DNA of 64,000 nucleotides from Globomyces pollinis-pini (GCA_025399215.1 MU621145.1:1-64000), one strand, 5' to 3'; positions 1 to 12,115 are shown, counted from the stretch's first letter. The notes: generated from the letters alone by a model not told the origin. Translations and numbers: made by a program.

Positions 1-163
1 CAGGGAATCCTGCTGGTTTCGTCACTAGAAATTCATCTAGCATTAGAAATGGATCTAGGTTTCGTAATTTGGCAGTTCCAATGCTTCGACGGACTGTTGC
101 TCCTACACCTTCACTCTGTGGGATTGATGAAACGATCTTGATTGCACTCTTCAATACAGACAT
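1..163 (-). CDS. Pirin family protein, N-terminal fragment (cut by window edge)
   Basis: The minus strand opens at an ATG at 163 and stays open to the left edge. It encodes an N-terminus with SVLKSAIKIVSSIPQSEGVG, then TVRRSIG and NLDPFLMLDEF, ending at KPAGFP. The order 'QSEGVGA.VRRSIG...LDPF..LDEF' followed by 'PAGFP' is the standard start of pirin, a cupin-fold iron protein acting as a nuclear cofactor or quercetinase-like enzyme. The metal-binding HPH motif should follow just outside the window. About 54 residues are visible, without an intron. Identity is clear; function in this organism is inferred from the family only. Confidence 0.85.
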   Translation of the reverse strand, partial: MSVLKSAIKIVSSIPQSEGVGATVRRSIGTAKLRNLDPFLMLDEFLVTKPAGFP

Positions 164-473
164 TATGATTTGATTTATTGTCAGTTATTCCAATATCTAG
201 TTCATTTTATATTGTTGTGGAAAAATGTGGAAAATTGGAAAGTAGTCTAATTGACCATTTGAGAGGTGTTGGAAAGGGAGAATTGAGTGATAGGAGTGAA
301 TTGGGTAATTCCATGCCATTCAAAGATGCCTTGATGATGAATCATGTGGGATTAATCTCTATGTGGCCTCTAATTTTACATATATGCAGATGTTAGTCAA
401 TCACACCTATCATTTGATGATGTCGCGAGAGATAGAAAAGAAATCAACCGTATTGTAATGTCAAATTTATTAT
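164..473. other. Intergenic spacer (pirin promoter side / RGP1 3' side)
   Basis: This 310-nt stretch separates the pirin start from the RGP1 stop, both on the minus strand. It is AT-rich with short open stretches that match nothing I recognise. It should hold the pirin promoter and the RGP1 3' UTR. Confidence 0.5.
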
Positions 474-2582
474 TTAATTTAAATTAAATTCCAGTACTTG
501 CTTTTGTTGCTTTGACATTTTCAAGGCACCAAATACCTTTAAAGGAATGATACAATCAAACGGCGCAACATCCACTCGAGTCATTACTCGCTGATTGACA
601 TAACCATCTAATGCAGTTGTAGTTGCGAGAATTTTCGAATCTAGACCAGTGATGAATTCAAATCTTAACGACCATTGATGAGACACTAAATTTTAGTTGT
701 AAACTACCTTACCACACGTGGAATTGAAATCTGGAGTGCCTTTTGATGGAATAATTAAAGATATAGCGGTGCGTTTAGAATTAAGAGTTTGCGAATGATA
801 CTCACCAAAACATATTTTTGTGTGATTATTGATGGCTTGCTTCGTTTTAGTGGTAAATGATGGTTCAATAGTTTCATACGATTCTAAAAATACTGATACA
901 TGATAACATGGTATGGAACTTTTGCCAAAGTTTAACACTATTGTTATGGTCTCGCCAAGTCTATAGCCCAATCTTGGTAAAGTAAGCATTGCAACATGTT
1001 CATTGTTTTTGCTAATATCATATGACACTGAAATGTGAAAATTGGGATGTTACCTTTGCCAAGCATTTGCAAAGCATTCGACACGTTATCAACAGTAGAT
1101 GTTGGGAATTCATTTTCTATACGGGAATTCGATGACATATTTGAATTGGACCGCCCAAAAACACCAGGCTGTGGAGTTATGGCTAGTATTAATCGATATT
1201 CAATGTTACGAAATGGAGATGGAATATCGAATTCTTTTGATTTGATTTCAGCTGTTACAATTGCATCATCCTTATTATTTATTACAGGATTTAGAATTTC
1301 ATAAACTGGCCGTGTTCCATCAGCTAATAAATTGTTAGTATTGATTAGACATACTATTGGTTCTATTGAAAAATCTAAAAGGAACTGAGATAACTTGTGT
1401 GGTTCTTGATCTTGCATTTTTCTGAACACCAATCAATAATCGGTATGTGAATCGAATGGCTCGACCTTTATGAGATGGAGGTAAAACAGGGGGTAACAAG
1501 ATTTCATAGGTATCTACAACAAAGTCAGATTTTTATGATGATGAAATTACATGATTTACTTTCTCCCACTGCCAATTCTTCATCACAAAACAAAATTGTT
1601 GGTGGGGTATTATAAACTGGCAGAGCATTTGAATCTTTAAATTATCATATTTTAAAATCATACTTAATTTTTGTGAATCCCCAAAATCGGTTTCGTTGGC
1701 ACTAAGTGTTCCACCACCTCCTAAACCACCTTGTTGTGCTGATCCCGGTGTTCGATACATAATTTTTTGTTTCAATGTATCAAATTGTTCCAATTCAATA
1801 TAATTTGAGTCTACTAGGAACTGACCTGTGATTTGTGCAAAAGCCCACGCGATACTGGATGATTTTGATTTTGGTTTATGTGTTATCTTGGTATCTATTG
1901 GTGTAATTTTTTGATTCATTATCTGTGAAGTTGCATCTGAATTTATTTCTTCTACACCAGATAGAATTGTAGATTGTCTTTTGGTGATTGATTTCCTATT
2001 AGTGTTGGATTCTACCAAGTTTAACTTTCCACCCAATTCCGATGCCAATAAAGGTTCAGTTAATTCTTCTTTTCCATTTTCTGAACCTTCTTCAGATATG
2101 TAATCTTCATTTTCGCCTAGTGTTTCTACTACAGGATTTAGGCCTCCACTCATCGACCTTGTCCTAGTTATTTTATCATTTGGTATTTGTAAGGTTGTAG
2201 TTCGAGTGGGAGATAAAGTTGGTTTTTTGGGACTGGTAGGTAGTGGAGGTTTAACTGGTGAGGTAGTAGCTGAAGTTGGAGATGCTCCCACTAAGCTATT
2301 CATAAAAGATCCAGCTAAATTCTTCAAGTTTTCTATTGAAATTGCATTTTGTAAAGGTTTCTGAACAGCAGCAACTGATTGATTGCCAATATTTGTAGTT
2401 GGATTAATTGTTGATGGAGAAGAATCTTTCAAATCAGGTTGTTTTGATGAATTGATTTTTGTTGGTGATTTTTTAGGAGAATTAATAGATTCTTCATGAG
2501 TAAATGTAACTGTACAGGAAAACAACTCTCCGGCAAAGAAGACTCCATCCTGAGGGACTGTCGCTCTCAATACAATCCCCAT
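474..2582 (-). CDS. RGP1: RGP1 homologue (Rab6-type GEF complex subunit)
   Basis: RGP1 with RIC1 forms the exchange factor for Rab6/Ypt6 at the Golgi. The first exon (ATG at 2582) starts MGIVLRATVPQDGVFFAGEL, the arrestin-like family start, followed by a long Ser/Pro-rich insert and a conserved 'SSIAWAFAQI' segment. Removing 29-47-nt introns gives ILFCDEELAVGE, then TYEILLPPVLPPSHKGRAI and RFTYRLLIGVQ, the RGP1 core. Later exons give GVFGRSNSNM, then YRLGETITIVLNFG, and finally WSLRFEFITGL near the C-terminus. An example intron begins GTATGT and has CTAAC just before TTATTAG. No RIC1 partner was recognised in this window. The identification rests on several ordered motifs. Confidence 0.85.
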
Positions 2583-2728
2583 TTTTCACAATCTTGAAAA
2601 TTAAAAAATACCAATGACAATGACCCTAATGTTGCTCACCAACGAAAGAGATTGAAGTAGTGAGCAATAATTAAGCTGTTTAAAAAAGGAAAGGTCTGAA
2701 TGTAAACTTATATTTATTATACAATAAA

Positions 2729-4776
2729 TCACCACCGAAACGCATTCCTATCGCGATTTTTATGTTCGTCAGAAGGATCATGGGGTGCATTTTTGGATAG
2801 TTTGCTAGCTTTCCGCAGCAATCTGGTTCTCACTGTCGTTTTTGATTTAGGTAAAGGGTCTAGTTTAGGTTTCTTACTATTGGAATCTTCAACATTCAAA
2901 TTCACTTGACTTTCAATCTCTTGCCAAACTGATTTTGGTTTTTTTACAACATCTTTATGGTTTGGATCTAGGGGGGTACCGTAAATATCTCTGGGAATGA
3001 TTGGGCCATGGAATGGGCAGACTTCCATGTCTCTTCGAGGACAGAGCCTCCCATTTCTCACTGGATATCTACACTCGGGATATTCCGGTGCCTCTGTTTG
3101 TTGCTCTACATATATGGTTCGTTTCTTTAAATTCGATACTGATTCAGATGAAAGTTTTTGATCTGACGATCCTTCACCTAAAAATCGGTGATGAAAATCT
3201 ATATGTATAAATTTAAAAATGATTTACCAATTCCTGCGTTACGAGAAACTTCATGGAATTGTATTTCTTCTTTCCCCCAATAGTCTAAATCTTGATCATA
3301 TGGGACTTCTGGTGCCAATCTGACTAAATCCTGATACTCTGCTTTGATTTTTCCTTTCGATTCTTTTAATGTAGGAGTATCCAATATGTCAGTTTCGTTA
3401 GAATCTTGCTTTTTCAAAGTAATGTCATGTTCATATTCATCATGGTCGTGATTTTTGAAAACCATTGCAAGTCCTTTTGTCTTTCGAGTCACCACTGGGT
3501 TGTCATTTATTATCTCTTTAGTGTCCTGATTCAGGTTGCTATTGACATCGGATTCTAAATTTTGAGAGATCGCTTCATTGTCCACTTCCACAAACTCCTC
3601 ATCTTCATCACTATCATCTTCAATTACTAAAAATAAACGTGTAATCCTAATATTTACCAGCCATATTCAATAATTTATCTGATTTTAATAACATGTTTGA
3701 TAAGTTTAGTTTTAGATCAATCAAAGTCTTCAAGAACTTTTCATGTCTGGGCACATCCTAACATCAGACTTCACACTATACCGGATCGTCGGCCTTTGTC
3801 GCAATGGATAACCATTCATCTATTTTAACTTGATACTTCTGTAGCATTTGTCGATTTTCTCGCAGTGAATCAAAAACACTCTTGTTTTCATTATTCTCAA
3901 TGATAGTTTGATTTTTCTCAATTTCAATATTCAGGGTGTAGTCTCGACTTGCCAATCCATAATTTATATGCGACTACAAGTTAGAGCTGCAATATTGGAT
4001 ACATTAACATTGGTTAGTTTTTCATCAACTGCATTAACATTTTCTTCTTCGAGATTAGGGATTAGGATATTCAAACAGTTTCTCTAAAACCATTTAGAAC
4101 TAATTGAATGTACCAATTGTGTCGCATAGCCTTCAATGTCTTGTATAGATGTAGTAAACGTGTCATTCATCAAATCCAGGTATTTTCTGAATCTGATCTC
4201 TTTAGTTCTTTCCTACAATGAAAATCCTAATCCCAAACCTCCTTCATTTGCTTTAAAGTGGATTGTTGTAATTCAAACTCATTATTTCCCTCAACATGAT
4301 TTGTATGATGTAACGATTTGGCATGATCAAGTAAGAAACCCAGTTGTCGATGATTGCTATAAAACTTTACTTTCCATTCATTAAATATTTTCAATCCAGT
4401 ATCTTTCAACTTTTGATTCCAAGATTCTGGTGGAGGTAATGGATTTTTCTCATCGCCCATAATTAAGACTATAAAATCCAGTCCTTGTTTCAATAAGTTG
4501 GTTCTAAACTGAACACTTCGAAGGAATAATTCATTTATAAGCAATAAACAATTGAATCTTATCTGAAGTAAGAATAGAAGTACATTTTACTTGGGCATGA
4601 TTGCTTTTCAGTAACCTTATTGATTCATTTAGAGTAAAATCAACAGCTTGAACTGAATTTTTACAGTGAGATTTCACATCCTTGCCATCAATACATCCGG
4701 AGTACCTTCAGTAAAACGGTATCCAATCCTTCATCTCCAGAATTCATTAATTTTCGAATAATGGTTTTCAACTGCA
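2729..4776 (-). CDS. UVSSA: UVSSA-like transcription-coupled repair scaffold
   Basis: UVSSA binds stalled RNA polymerase II and helps recruit TFIIH and USP7. The N-terminal region (ATG at 4776) has a VHS-like helical domain with LLINELFLRSVQFRTNLLK and GDEKNPLPPP, aligning with the human 'EELFVRSHQFR...LPPP' block. The middle is acidic (EDDSDEDEEFVEVDNE), as in the TFIIH-binding region. Then come EVPYDQDLDYWGKEE and the C-terminal zinc-finger block CRYPVRNGRLCPRRD then CPFHGPIIPRD, the family hallmark. A basic Lys/Arg-rich tail follows. Several short introns interrupt the gene; the central exons between about 3600 and 4230 were not resolved base by base. Its stop lies 147 nt from the RGP1 start, on the same strand. 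Confidence 0.85.
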
Positions 4777-4805
4777 TCCTCAATCACAACCAACTTGCAC
4801 CGTTT

Positions 4806-5048
4806 ATGAGTCAGAGCAAAAAAAGGGCAAGTCACCGTAAACTGGACACATCAACTAATGAGTCATACAGCCCTCAAAAACGTACAAAAAATAAGAGTTC
4901 AATGAATTCTTTAACTATGATGATGAATATTGTAAGTATTTGTGGTCAATCAATTAATTACACGATCAAATTTGATAAGAAATTATCAAACGTTAATACA
5001 ATAAGGCGTTCCATGTTCCAATCTTTAATATGTTCAGTTTCCCACTAA
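4806..5048 (+). CDS. Doubtful small ORF, Ser/Lys-rich
   Basis: An 80-codon frame begins with ATG at 4806 (MSQSKKRASHRKLDTSTNES) and ends at 5048. It sits head-to-head with UVSSA, 30 nt from its start. The second half contains a GTAAGT donor-like site at about 4931, so this could be a 5' exon of an unrecognised transcript, perhaps of the receptor gene downstream, rather than a separate gene. No domain is recognised. It is listed only because the 4777-5238 interval otherwise holds nothing. Confidence 0.2.
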   Translation: MSQSKKRASHRKLDTSTNESYSPQKRTKNKSSMNSLTMMMNIVSICGQSINYTIKFDKKLSNVNTIRRSMFQSLICSVSH

Positions 5049-5238
5049 TTTCTTTGGTGGCCATGCGTCTAAGGTGTCACCAACATCAACTCCCAAAAAC
5101 CACACAAAAATAAGAATTCATGTTACACAACTTCCGTTTCATTCGGATGTTTTAGGCAACGGATAATAGTGACCTGTCAACTTTGTTATACTTAAAAGAT
5201 AGACAAAAATCATACTTTGAAGTACCAAAAGAATTACA

Positions 5239-6257
5239 ATGCTCATCATAAACCAAACAGTGGATGCTACTGTGTTTATAGCATCTGGTTGCCTTAACTC
5301 CTTGGCTGTTCTAGCTACCATTCGTTTATACCCGATTCCTATCAATCCTTTCTCCAAGATACTGCTGTTCATTTTATATACCGACGCCATTGATGCTCGT
5401 AAGACTTTGAACATAACTAACCATATTAGTTTCTGTTGCACTTCGATATCTTGCCAATCTGTATCTAACTACAAATAATGATCAACCTACTGCTTTATTC
5501 TTAAGAAAGTTTGCTGTTTGGATTGGCTATTGGATGTTGGATACCTATTTTTTCCTTGGCATAGCATTGGCTATAATTACATTGAATATTGTAAAGTTTG
5601 GTGGATCAATGTTAAGAATACGCTGGCAATTGATCAGTGTGATTTGTTTACTACTTGGATTACTCATGACCATGTAATTCAAGTGTGTATTAACAGTGTA
5701 GATGGAGTTCTTTGTTTACCTTTACCATCTGGAATGTGATATGGAGATCAGCCTTACTCCTAATTTTATTGGTCTCTTATATCTTGGCACTGGTGGAACT
5801 TCACGTTCAACAAAAACAAAGACTTGGTAGTTTGACAGACGCAACACCATTTCTTCGTCAAAGGAGTGCATCTTCTGTAAATACAATGATGAAGAATATG
5901 ATTGTATCATTTATGATCATAAATTTCACAATGTTCATCCCATGGTTTTTACGAATCTATATGTATAACGTAGAAGATGTCAGAGTGGATATCCTCGGAC
6001 TTATTTATGAACTACTGATCGTCTATCGCGGATTGCTGCACGCATTCTTGTTGTTAAGAGTGTACAAATTCAAACGATCATATTCATCTATGATAGCAGC
6101 TCCATGTCTATCTGACGGACTGTATAGTGAAGACCCACCTACTCAACAATGCAGTTCACATTTCTCTAGTCACTTTGATGTGATTTGTATGTCTAATGGT
6201 AACCATCCTTACGTAGCCCTTCCTAGACTAGATTTGGGTCATTCCATCAGCGGTTAG
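5239..6257 (+). CDS. Orphan seven-transmembrane receptor-like protein
   Basis: Splicing short introns (at about 5400-5429, 5461-5505 and 5676-5702) joins four exons into one frame of about 300 residues with seven hydrophobic helices: DATVFIASGCLNSLAVLATI (TM1, with an Asn as in the GN..V pattern), ILLFILYTDAI (TM2), LDTYFFLGIALAIITLNIV (TM3), LISVICLLLGLLMT (TM4), ALLLILLVSYILALV (TM5), MIVSFMIINFTMFIPWFL (TM6, containing a Pro) and ILGLIYELLIVYRGLLHAF (TM7). Between TM5 and TM6 lies a basic, Ser/Thr-rich loop, and the tail carries Cys and His residues. I see no NPxxY or DRY motif, so it is not a canonical class A receptor; it could be a fungal or cAMP-receptor-like GPCR or an unrelated 7TM protein. 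The ATG at 5239 is the best visible start. Confidence 0.6.
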
Positions 6258-6355
6258 ACTCCACACAAACAAATATCCCCCTTAATAATAGTAATAAAGT
6301 ATTCTGAAAACTTCAAAGTTTTTTTTAGTTTAAATCCCAAACAAATTTGAATAAA

Positions 6356-8416
6356 ATGAACCATGACATAAAGCAACTTCATCAACAGTTAACCGAATCT
6401 ATATCGGAATGCTCAATCTTGAGGGAGTCTCAATTTCTTTACATTTTAAACAATCAAAATGATAAATCAAAATTAGCAAAGAAGAAGATCTTGGTGTTTA
6501 TTCTAACTCATTTAAATTCATCAAAGATCAATTCAACTAATTTATCCAAATATTTATTGGTACTCCTCTATTGCTAAACGTTTTCTTTAGAAATTAGGTA
6601 GTGATTTTGTATTAGATCGGATTTTGATTGATAAAGATTTGTTTCTAAAGACTGTCCGTTTGCTACTAGTAACCTGAATGTATACATTAATGATATCATA
6701 GAATTCTAAAAGAAATATGGACGGGAAATTGAAAAGTCAAAATTCGCAATCAGACTTGGATTTCATATCAAGGAAAGATTCAAATGATGATATGAATCTA
6801 AAATCCTCCTTGGATTTATTACAGATCACCAATGAAAACAAGTTGCCAAAAAAAAGAGTTACCAATTCCATAGATGATTTTACACATATTGGATCACTCA
6901 ACCTCAAACAATCACTCGAACTATATCAATCAACTAATTCAATCACAGAAATTCCTGATTGTGGAGTGAAAAAATCAATGGCAGATAAATACACGAATCT
7001 ACTGGAAAAATACAAAGCAATTCAACAGGAAAACAATGAATTAAAATTGACAGTAAACTTATTCCCTTAACCTAAACCCAGAATGAAAAATCACAGGAGA
7101 GGATTACCAACTTGACTGTGGAATTAAAATCAATCAAAGATCTATACAATCAATTAACATCTGAATTACCAATTGATAAAAACAATTTAAAGTATGATAA
7201 AAAATATCAAATGTTGAATCAACGAAAATCCATGGTCTATCAATCCCAAATTATTCAGTTAAAAAGGCAATTGGATATTTATAAAGAGAAAGTACAACAA
7301 AAGGAAGTGTTTGTCTATGATGTACGAGATCAAATCCAGAAATGTTGTACAATTCTTAAAACTGTAAATATAGAATCTGTAATCTAAACTTGAATATTAA
7401 TATCTAGGATGTAGTATTTAAACAAAACCTAATGTATTAGGGAAAACCAAAACCAACAAAAGTTGGTAAAGTGATTCAATCGAAACCAGAGTCGAAAAGC
7501 AATCACCAAGACAATGTAAAACAAGCAATCAAACTGCTAGAGAGTGTAACAAAACATATCACAAGAGGTGTGCAAGATCGGTTGGAAGTCAATCATGAAG
7601 CCAGTTTTCTATTCATCTCCGAGTTTATTTGCCCACAACGTAGAACTGACCTCCGCCCCGTCACCTTGGCTGATTTAATCACTGGTATATATTGTTTCAT
7701 TGTCATTAATGATGTTAGGAGATTTGAAACATTTGAATTTAAAACATGTATCTAGACTTGAGTGTCAATTGCATTCACTATATTCAAGTTTGTCGTCGTT
7801 GGAAGTTGGTCTGTCAACGGCTATGGAACCAAACATATCACCATTATTCTATGATCGAATCATGGTAAAATTTAATGAAGCGATGGAAAAGTTAGTTTCA
7901 AGTATGAATTCACTGGTATCATTGAGTTGTTTGATACCTGCTGCACCTTTACCATCACTTGATCAAGGTAAATCATTGCTGCATTATTGATTATTAGTCA
8001 AACCAACTGGACCACCGAGCATACCTACAATTACAGAGTTACTCGCCAGTCTCTCAATATCTGACAACATCAAACTGAAATTGAAACCAGCATTAACAAC
8101 CCTCTTGAATGCCTTTGAAAGTTGTCAATCTTACTATATAAAGGAGCGAGCTTCTTTACAAGAAGAACTTGAATTCCATCGCAACATATATAGCAAATAC
8201 AATCAAACTATATCAGGTTTGATGGAACAAACGAAAACAAGTACCGTTAATTTGAAAGATCAATTTAATCCGATAATGGTGGATATTCAGGTCATCATTG
8301 GGGAATTGAGTGAATTGGTTTGGGATGAACAAGTAGTATCGGAATTTTTAATATCAATTGAACAGCGACTGAATCAAATCTTGGCTAAATTCCTTGATTT
8401 GCAATCTAATCATTGA
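6356..8416 (+). CDS. Coiled-coil protein of unknown function
   Basis: ATG at 6356 begins MNHDIKQLHQQLTESISECS. Six or so short introns (for example one ending at 6591 and one at about 7061-7090) join exons into a Gln/Lys/Asn-rich, mostly helical protein of about 600 residues. Coiled-coil stretches include NLLEKYKAIQQENNELKL and QIIQLKRQLDIYKEKVQQKE. The C-terminal third is better ordered: LKHVSRLECQLHSLYSSLSS and, near the end, ERASLQEELEFHRNIYSKYN. The junction near 7370-7445 is uncertain. I do not recognise the family; a cytoskeletal, centriolar or flagellar role would be a guess, prompted only by neighbouring WDR92. Confidence 0.6.
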
Positions 8417-8510
8417 TTATCATGTCAACAATATAATGTTATAATATGTATATTCATAGATTGGAGATCATTCAAATAAAATATTTATTGGGGTTTATAT
8501 ATTGGAATAG

Positions 8511-9820
8511 TTATAATCCACTTAAACGAGTTACCATACCAACCTTGATAGTCTGATCAAAAGCTGTAAAAGCACATAATCCCAATTTATCTGGTGACCA
8601 ATCAAAAGCTCCCACTGGTTGTTCAGCAACTGTCGCTGTCTGAATCAACTCTAAGCGACCCATCACACCCACTTGTAATTTTTCATCTTCAATATCATTC
8701 TGAACGCGATTGGCAGGATAGAAACTATACATTATACGAAAAATATTACTATTTGAATAAGTCTAGTGTACCAGATCCGTTTGAAATCATAAAGATATCA
8801 CGGTTTTGAGGGAGATGGCGTACAGTCCAACCAGTGGTATTATTTGAATTTGATTTCTGTGACATTGAACTGTATCCTTTCTTTGGATGGAATGTACGTA
8901 AATCAAATAAATGACATTTTGATTCCAATCCCACAACCACCAGTTTATTCATTTTAATATCTTTACGATCAAATTCTACTGAACACACCTAAAAGATTAA
9001 TATCAATTTTTGTTGTTTGTTTGTTACTCCATTCTTTAGGTTGGTTTCGTATTGTAATTTCATTGATCTTAAATCAAATAGTTTTAAATCTCCATTTTCG
9101 TATCCCACTGATAACATTCGGTCTTCGTTATTATAGGAATTTCCTTTGGTTTAAGATTTGTTTGTGGGTTACCAAATGCAACTGTCCATGGATCTACTAC
9201 AGGTGCACCTTCTTCAGGTGCTAACGTAGCTACTGGAGTATCACCCTGTCGAACATCCCAAATTTTAACTGTCCCTAGAAAAATTGAGTTTTACATTCTA
9301 CTAGTCATCAATGTACGAGAAAAGGATTTGTAGATAGTGAATACTTACCATCTCTGCTTCCAGTAACTATTTCAGGAGGACCTGAATTCATAGTTTGTCC
9401 TCCAACACCATCAATACAGTTTATGATTTGATCATGACCTTTGAAAGACATTAATGGTTTACTCAATGTTTCCAAATCCCACAATGAAATTCTACCATTA
9501 AAATCCCCAGTTGCAAAATGTCTTGTTGTTAAACTTGATGCTCCAAAAGTTCCACACTTGAATGCTGCTGGTTTTTCAATCTACACGTTAAGATAAAATC
9601 GTTTACCTTTGCTAGTTCTTTAATAGATCCATCCGATAATTTAAAAACTATTGTAAAGTAGATTAATGATAAAGTTAATTGTACTTTGAATGATTCCTTC
9701 ACCTTTAGGTTGTTGACCTAATACAACAAACCTTGGTGAAGAAGGGATCCATTTCACATCAAATGCTGTATAGGTGATTGATTTGGAAGAATGGACGATG
9801 ATTTGTGATTTTTCCAACAT
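8511..9820 (-). CDS. WDR92: WDR92/DNAAF10-like WD40 protein (dynein assembly cofactor)
   Basis: The N-terminus from ATG at 9820 reads [20 protein letters not shown] and then [18 protein letters not shown], matching the WDR92 start. WD40 blades follow across exons at about 9350-9560 and 9150-9290. The C-terminus is diagnostic: [19 protein letters not shown], then [20 protein letters not shown] and [13 protein letters not shown], aligning with human 'DWSPDKRGLC..SSFDQTV'. WDR92 works with R2TP-type chaperones in preassembly of axonemal dyneins and is found almost only in organisms with motile cilia. Its presence is the main sign here of a flagellated zoospore stage. Five or more introns, all short. 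Confidence 0.85.
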
Positions 9821-10138
9821 CTGTTAATAAACAAAAAAGATCTAAACAAACGCGTTGAAGATCAAGCACAAAAATCTGAGCTATTGATATCTTTTTTATT
9901 AGGGAATGTAGTTATTATAAAGATCATTTTTATAAGCTTGATAGACTGTACAAATTCAACTTATTCAAATTCATCAATCAAGAGTATAATTTGTAACACT
10001 ACAGTTCAACAGACATTTTACAAACACGTTTCTAACCATGATGATACAAATTTGTTTGTTTAATGGCCATATGAAACAAGTTTAAGTGTTTGTAATTCGC
10101 CGAGGAGAATTTTTCTTCACACTAAATCCACAGCCGTC
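9821..10138. promoter_or_regulatory. Bidirectional intergenic region, WDR92 (-) / Zn2Cys6 factor (+)
   Basis: This 318-nt AT-rich region lies between two divergently transcribed genes, so it should contain both promoters. I see no open frame of interest and no clear TATA element or binding site. Confidence 0.4.
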
Positions 10139-11478
10139 ATGGAATTTACTTTCCCAACTGACATTCCAGAGGTAAGAAACCAAAACCAGAAAACCATTTT
10201 TGCAACATGAATAGTATGCTTATATTCTGTTGGGTTGACATTCAAATGGATAGTTCATATGAATGAGTTTTTGATACTTTTAGGCACAATATATTGAATT
10301 TCTGAAAACTGCTGCTCAAGTCTTATCAGGAAATGATCCCAATTCTAATTTAAATAAAAATGTTAGTGATCCAGAACCTGCACCCACAGTAAATCAACGC
10401 TTTACTAACATTAGTCTGACAGAAATCCTGATGGAAACAGTTTAGAAACAAAATTGGATAATGTAGAATCAAAAATTATGTCAAAACATTTGATTTCAAT
10501 ACCTGATTCTAAATCAAAAGAGTCTACAGATACAAAAACGAATAAAAAACCAATTGTGAATCGGGCTTGTGTAAACTGTAAAGCTTCACATGTAGCTTGT
10601 GATGTTGTTCGACCTTGCCAGGTAAAATTCAAATATTGATTAGTAGAGATGTATACGGTTGGGTAAAATTGATTCATGTGTGGATGCAGTGTTGAAAAAA
10701 CGAGGGAGACCATTGAATCCAAATGGACCAAAAAAGTCCTCTACTCCTCGAAAGAAGAAACCTAAAATGGCTACTCCCCTTTTGTCTTCTGCTGGTTTAA
10801 GACCCATCAGGCCGTATCATGGCCCTAATGAGTCAAGTTCCAGACCATTCCAATTTCCCCACTTTGATAATTCTACTAAACTGTTTTCCAATACCTCACT
10901 GTTCCCTCAACAGTCATATCACTTGACAGCACTTAAATTACTCCAGTCTAATCCAAATTTACAGCCATTGCAAGCATCAGTGGAAACTGTCATTAAAAAT
11001 GCGGCGGCAGCGGTACAGAGCATTGGAGTTCATGATTTATTAAATACACAATTACAAAACTTGAATAAATTAAATGCGGAAGCAGCAGGTGTTGAAGAAG
11101 CAGTTGCAAAACACGATGTATGTGATATTGAACCAACAGTGGTTCCCATCCCAACTGTGCCGATACCAGAATTACAGAGTGTTGAATTACCACCAGAAGT
11201 GAATCCTGAAGAACCAGCTACTGATATACCACCATCACAGATCATCCAAAAGTTCCTGATGGATCTTCAAAGCCAAGTGACTCCTTCTGTATCTGAAGAT
11301 GGGAAAACAAATGAAGCCACCAGTAGTGAGGATTTGATGGCAGCTATCCATGCCTTGTCACTCCTGATGCCATTGAATGAAAATGGAGGTTTGGTTTTTT
11401 GTATGTTTATATTTAGAGAGTGATTTTTTGGGAATTTTATCACAGTTAAAGGCTGCAGCGTCATTGGGTGACCATTAG
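10139..11478 (+). CDS. Zn(II)2Cys6 (GAL4-type) transcription factor
   Basis: ATG at 10139 gives MEFTFPTDIPE, followed by an unusually long intron (about 10172-10283). Splicing across about 10621-10647 joins RACVNCKASHVACDVVRPCQ to RCIRLGKIDSCVDAV, a complete six-cysteine binuclear cluster (CxxCx6C...CxxCx6C), followed by a basic KKRGRP patch. The spacing and the 'RPCxRCI..G..DSCVDA' wording resemble the AcuK/ERT1-like group that regulates gluconeogenesis, but that assignment is tentative. The rest is low-complexity: a Pro/Ser/Lys segment, an Ala-rich stretch and a Pro/Val/Glu-rich activation-like region. I place the last intron at about 11394-11449, giving the terminus LKAAASLGDH. This family is essentially fungal, which supports the taxonomic call. 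Confidence 0.85.
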
Positions 11479-11683
11479 CTTGTGATTGATATTGATATAC
11501 CTGTGAAACGATGATTTATTTTGAGGATGATGTTATTGAATAAATCCAATCATTTCAATTCTATGAATACCCTTTTTTTAATTTGACGGTGCGTTGATGC
11601 TTATGCACAGATAAGGTACATAGTTATCAGTTAGAGTCTCAGTTTTGTATTTGAAATGTAAATCAGATTCGTTTAATTCTAGT

Positions 11684-12115
11684 TTATTCAATATAATCAG
11701 AATCATCAGATCCTTGATCATCAACCAGAATATGTTTTTTTGAATTAGTTTGAATCAACTTTGGTTTAACATTGTATCTCCCAAGATGGCGATACTTGAA
11801 ATAATTGGTTATTGTCTGAGGCGAAACATGTAGCTGTAGATCTCTAATAAGGTCTTTTCTCGTGAACTCTTTGTGATCATTTATATACTGTTGAATCTCG
11901 AGTTGTTTACGTCCCTGTATCGTTCCTTTGTATCTCTTTACTTTTGGTGGTAAGTTTTTGGTTAATTTGTATGTTCGACAAGCAGACTTGCAAGTGTTTA
12001 TATTAACATCTAATTGCTTGGATATACGTCTGTAACCAATTCCAGCATCGCATAGGGCTTTTAGTTGAAGTAATTTGTCTGGATGCATCATTTTTCTAGT
12101 GAACACCATTTGCAT
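11684..12115 (-). CDS. Transposase-like helix-turn-helix protein (Tc1/mariner N-terminal region only)
   Basis: A 143-residue intronless ORF with its own ATG (12115). It has two consecutive HTH units: PDKLLQLKALCDAGIGYRRI with SKQLDVNINTCKSACRTYK, then a linker GTIQGRKQLEIQQYINDH followed by FTRKDLIRDLQLHVSPQTIT. This is the PAI-RED bipartite DNA-binding arrangement of Tc1/mariner and pogo transposases. The protein ends in an acidic tail (DDQGSDDSDYIE) just where a DDE catalytic domain should begin, and no DDE-like frame is visible nearby on either strand. It is therefore either a decayed element or a domesticated DNA-binding domain. Confidence 0.6.
   Translation of the reverse strand: MQMVFTRKMMHPDKLLQLKALCDAGIGYRRISKQLDVNINTCKSACRTYKLTKNLPPKVKRYKGTIQGRKQLEIQQYINDHKEFTRKDLIRDLQLHVSPQTITNYFKYRHLGRYNVKPKLIQTNSKKHILVDDQGSDDSDYIE

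Noticed and set aside
178..396. Plus-strand open frame next to pirin
   Set aside because: It lacks an ATG at its start and matches nothing; it lies in the spacer upstream of pirin.
5139..5441. Minus-strand frame with hydrophobic stretches overlapping the receptor-like gene
   Set aside because: It mirrors the transmembrane exons of the plus-strand gene. The plus strand gives consistent splice sites and seven helices, so this is a shadow.
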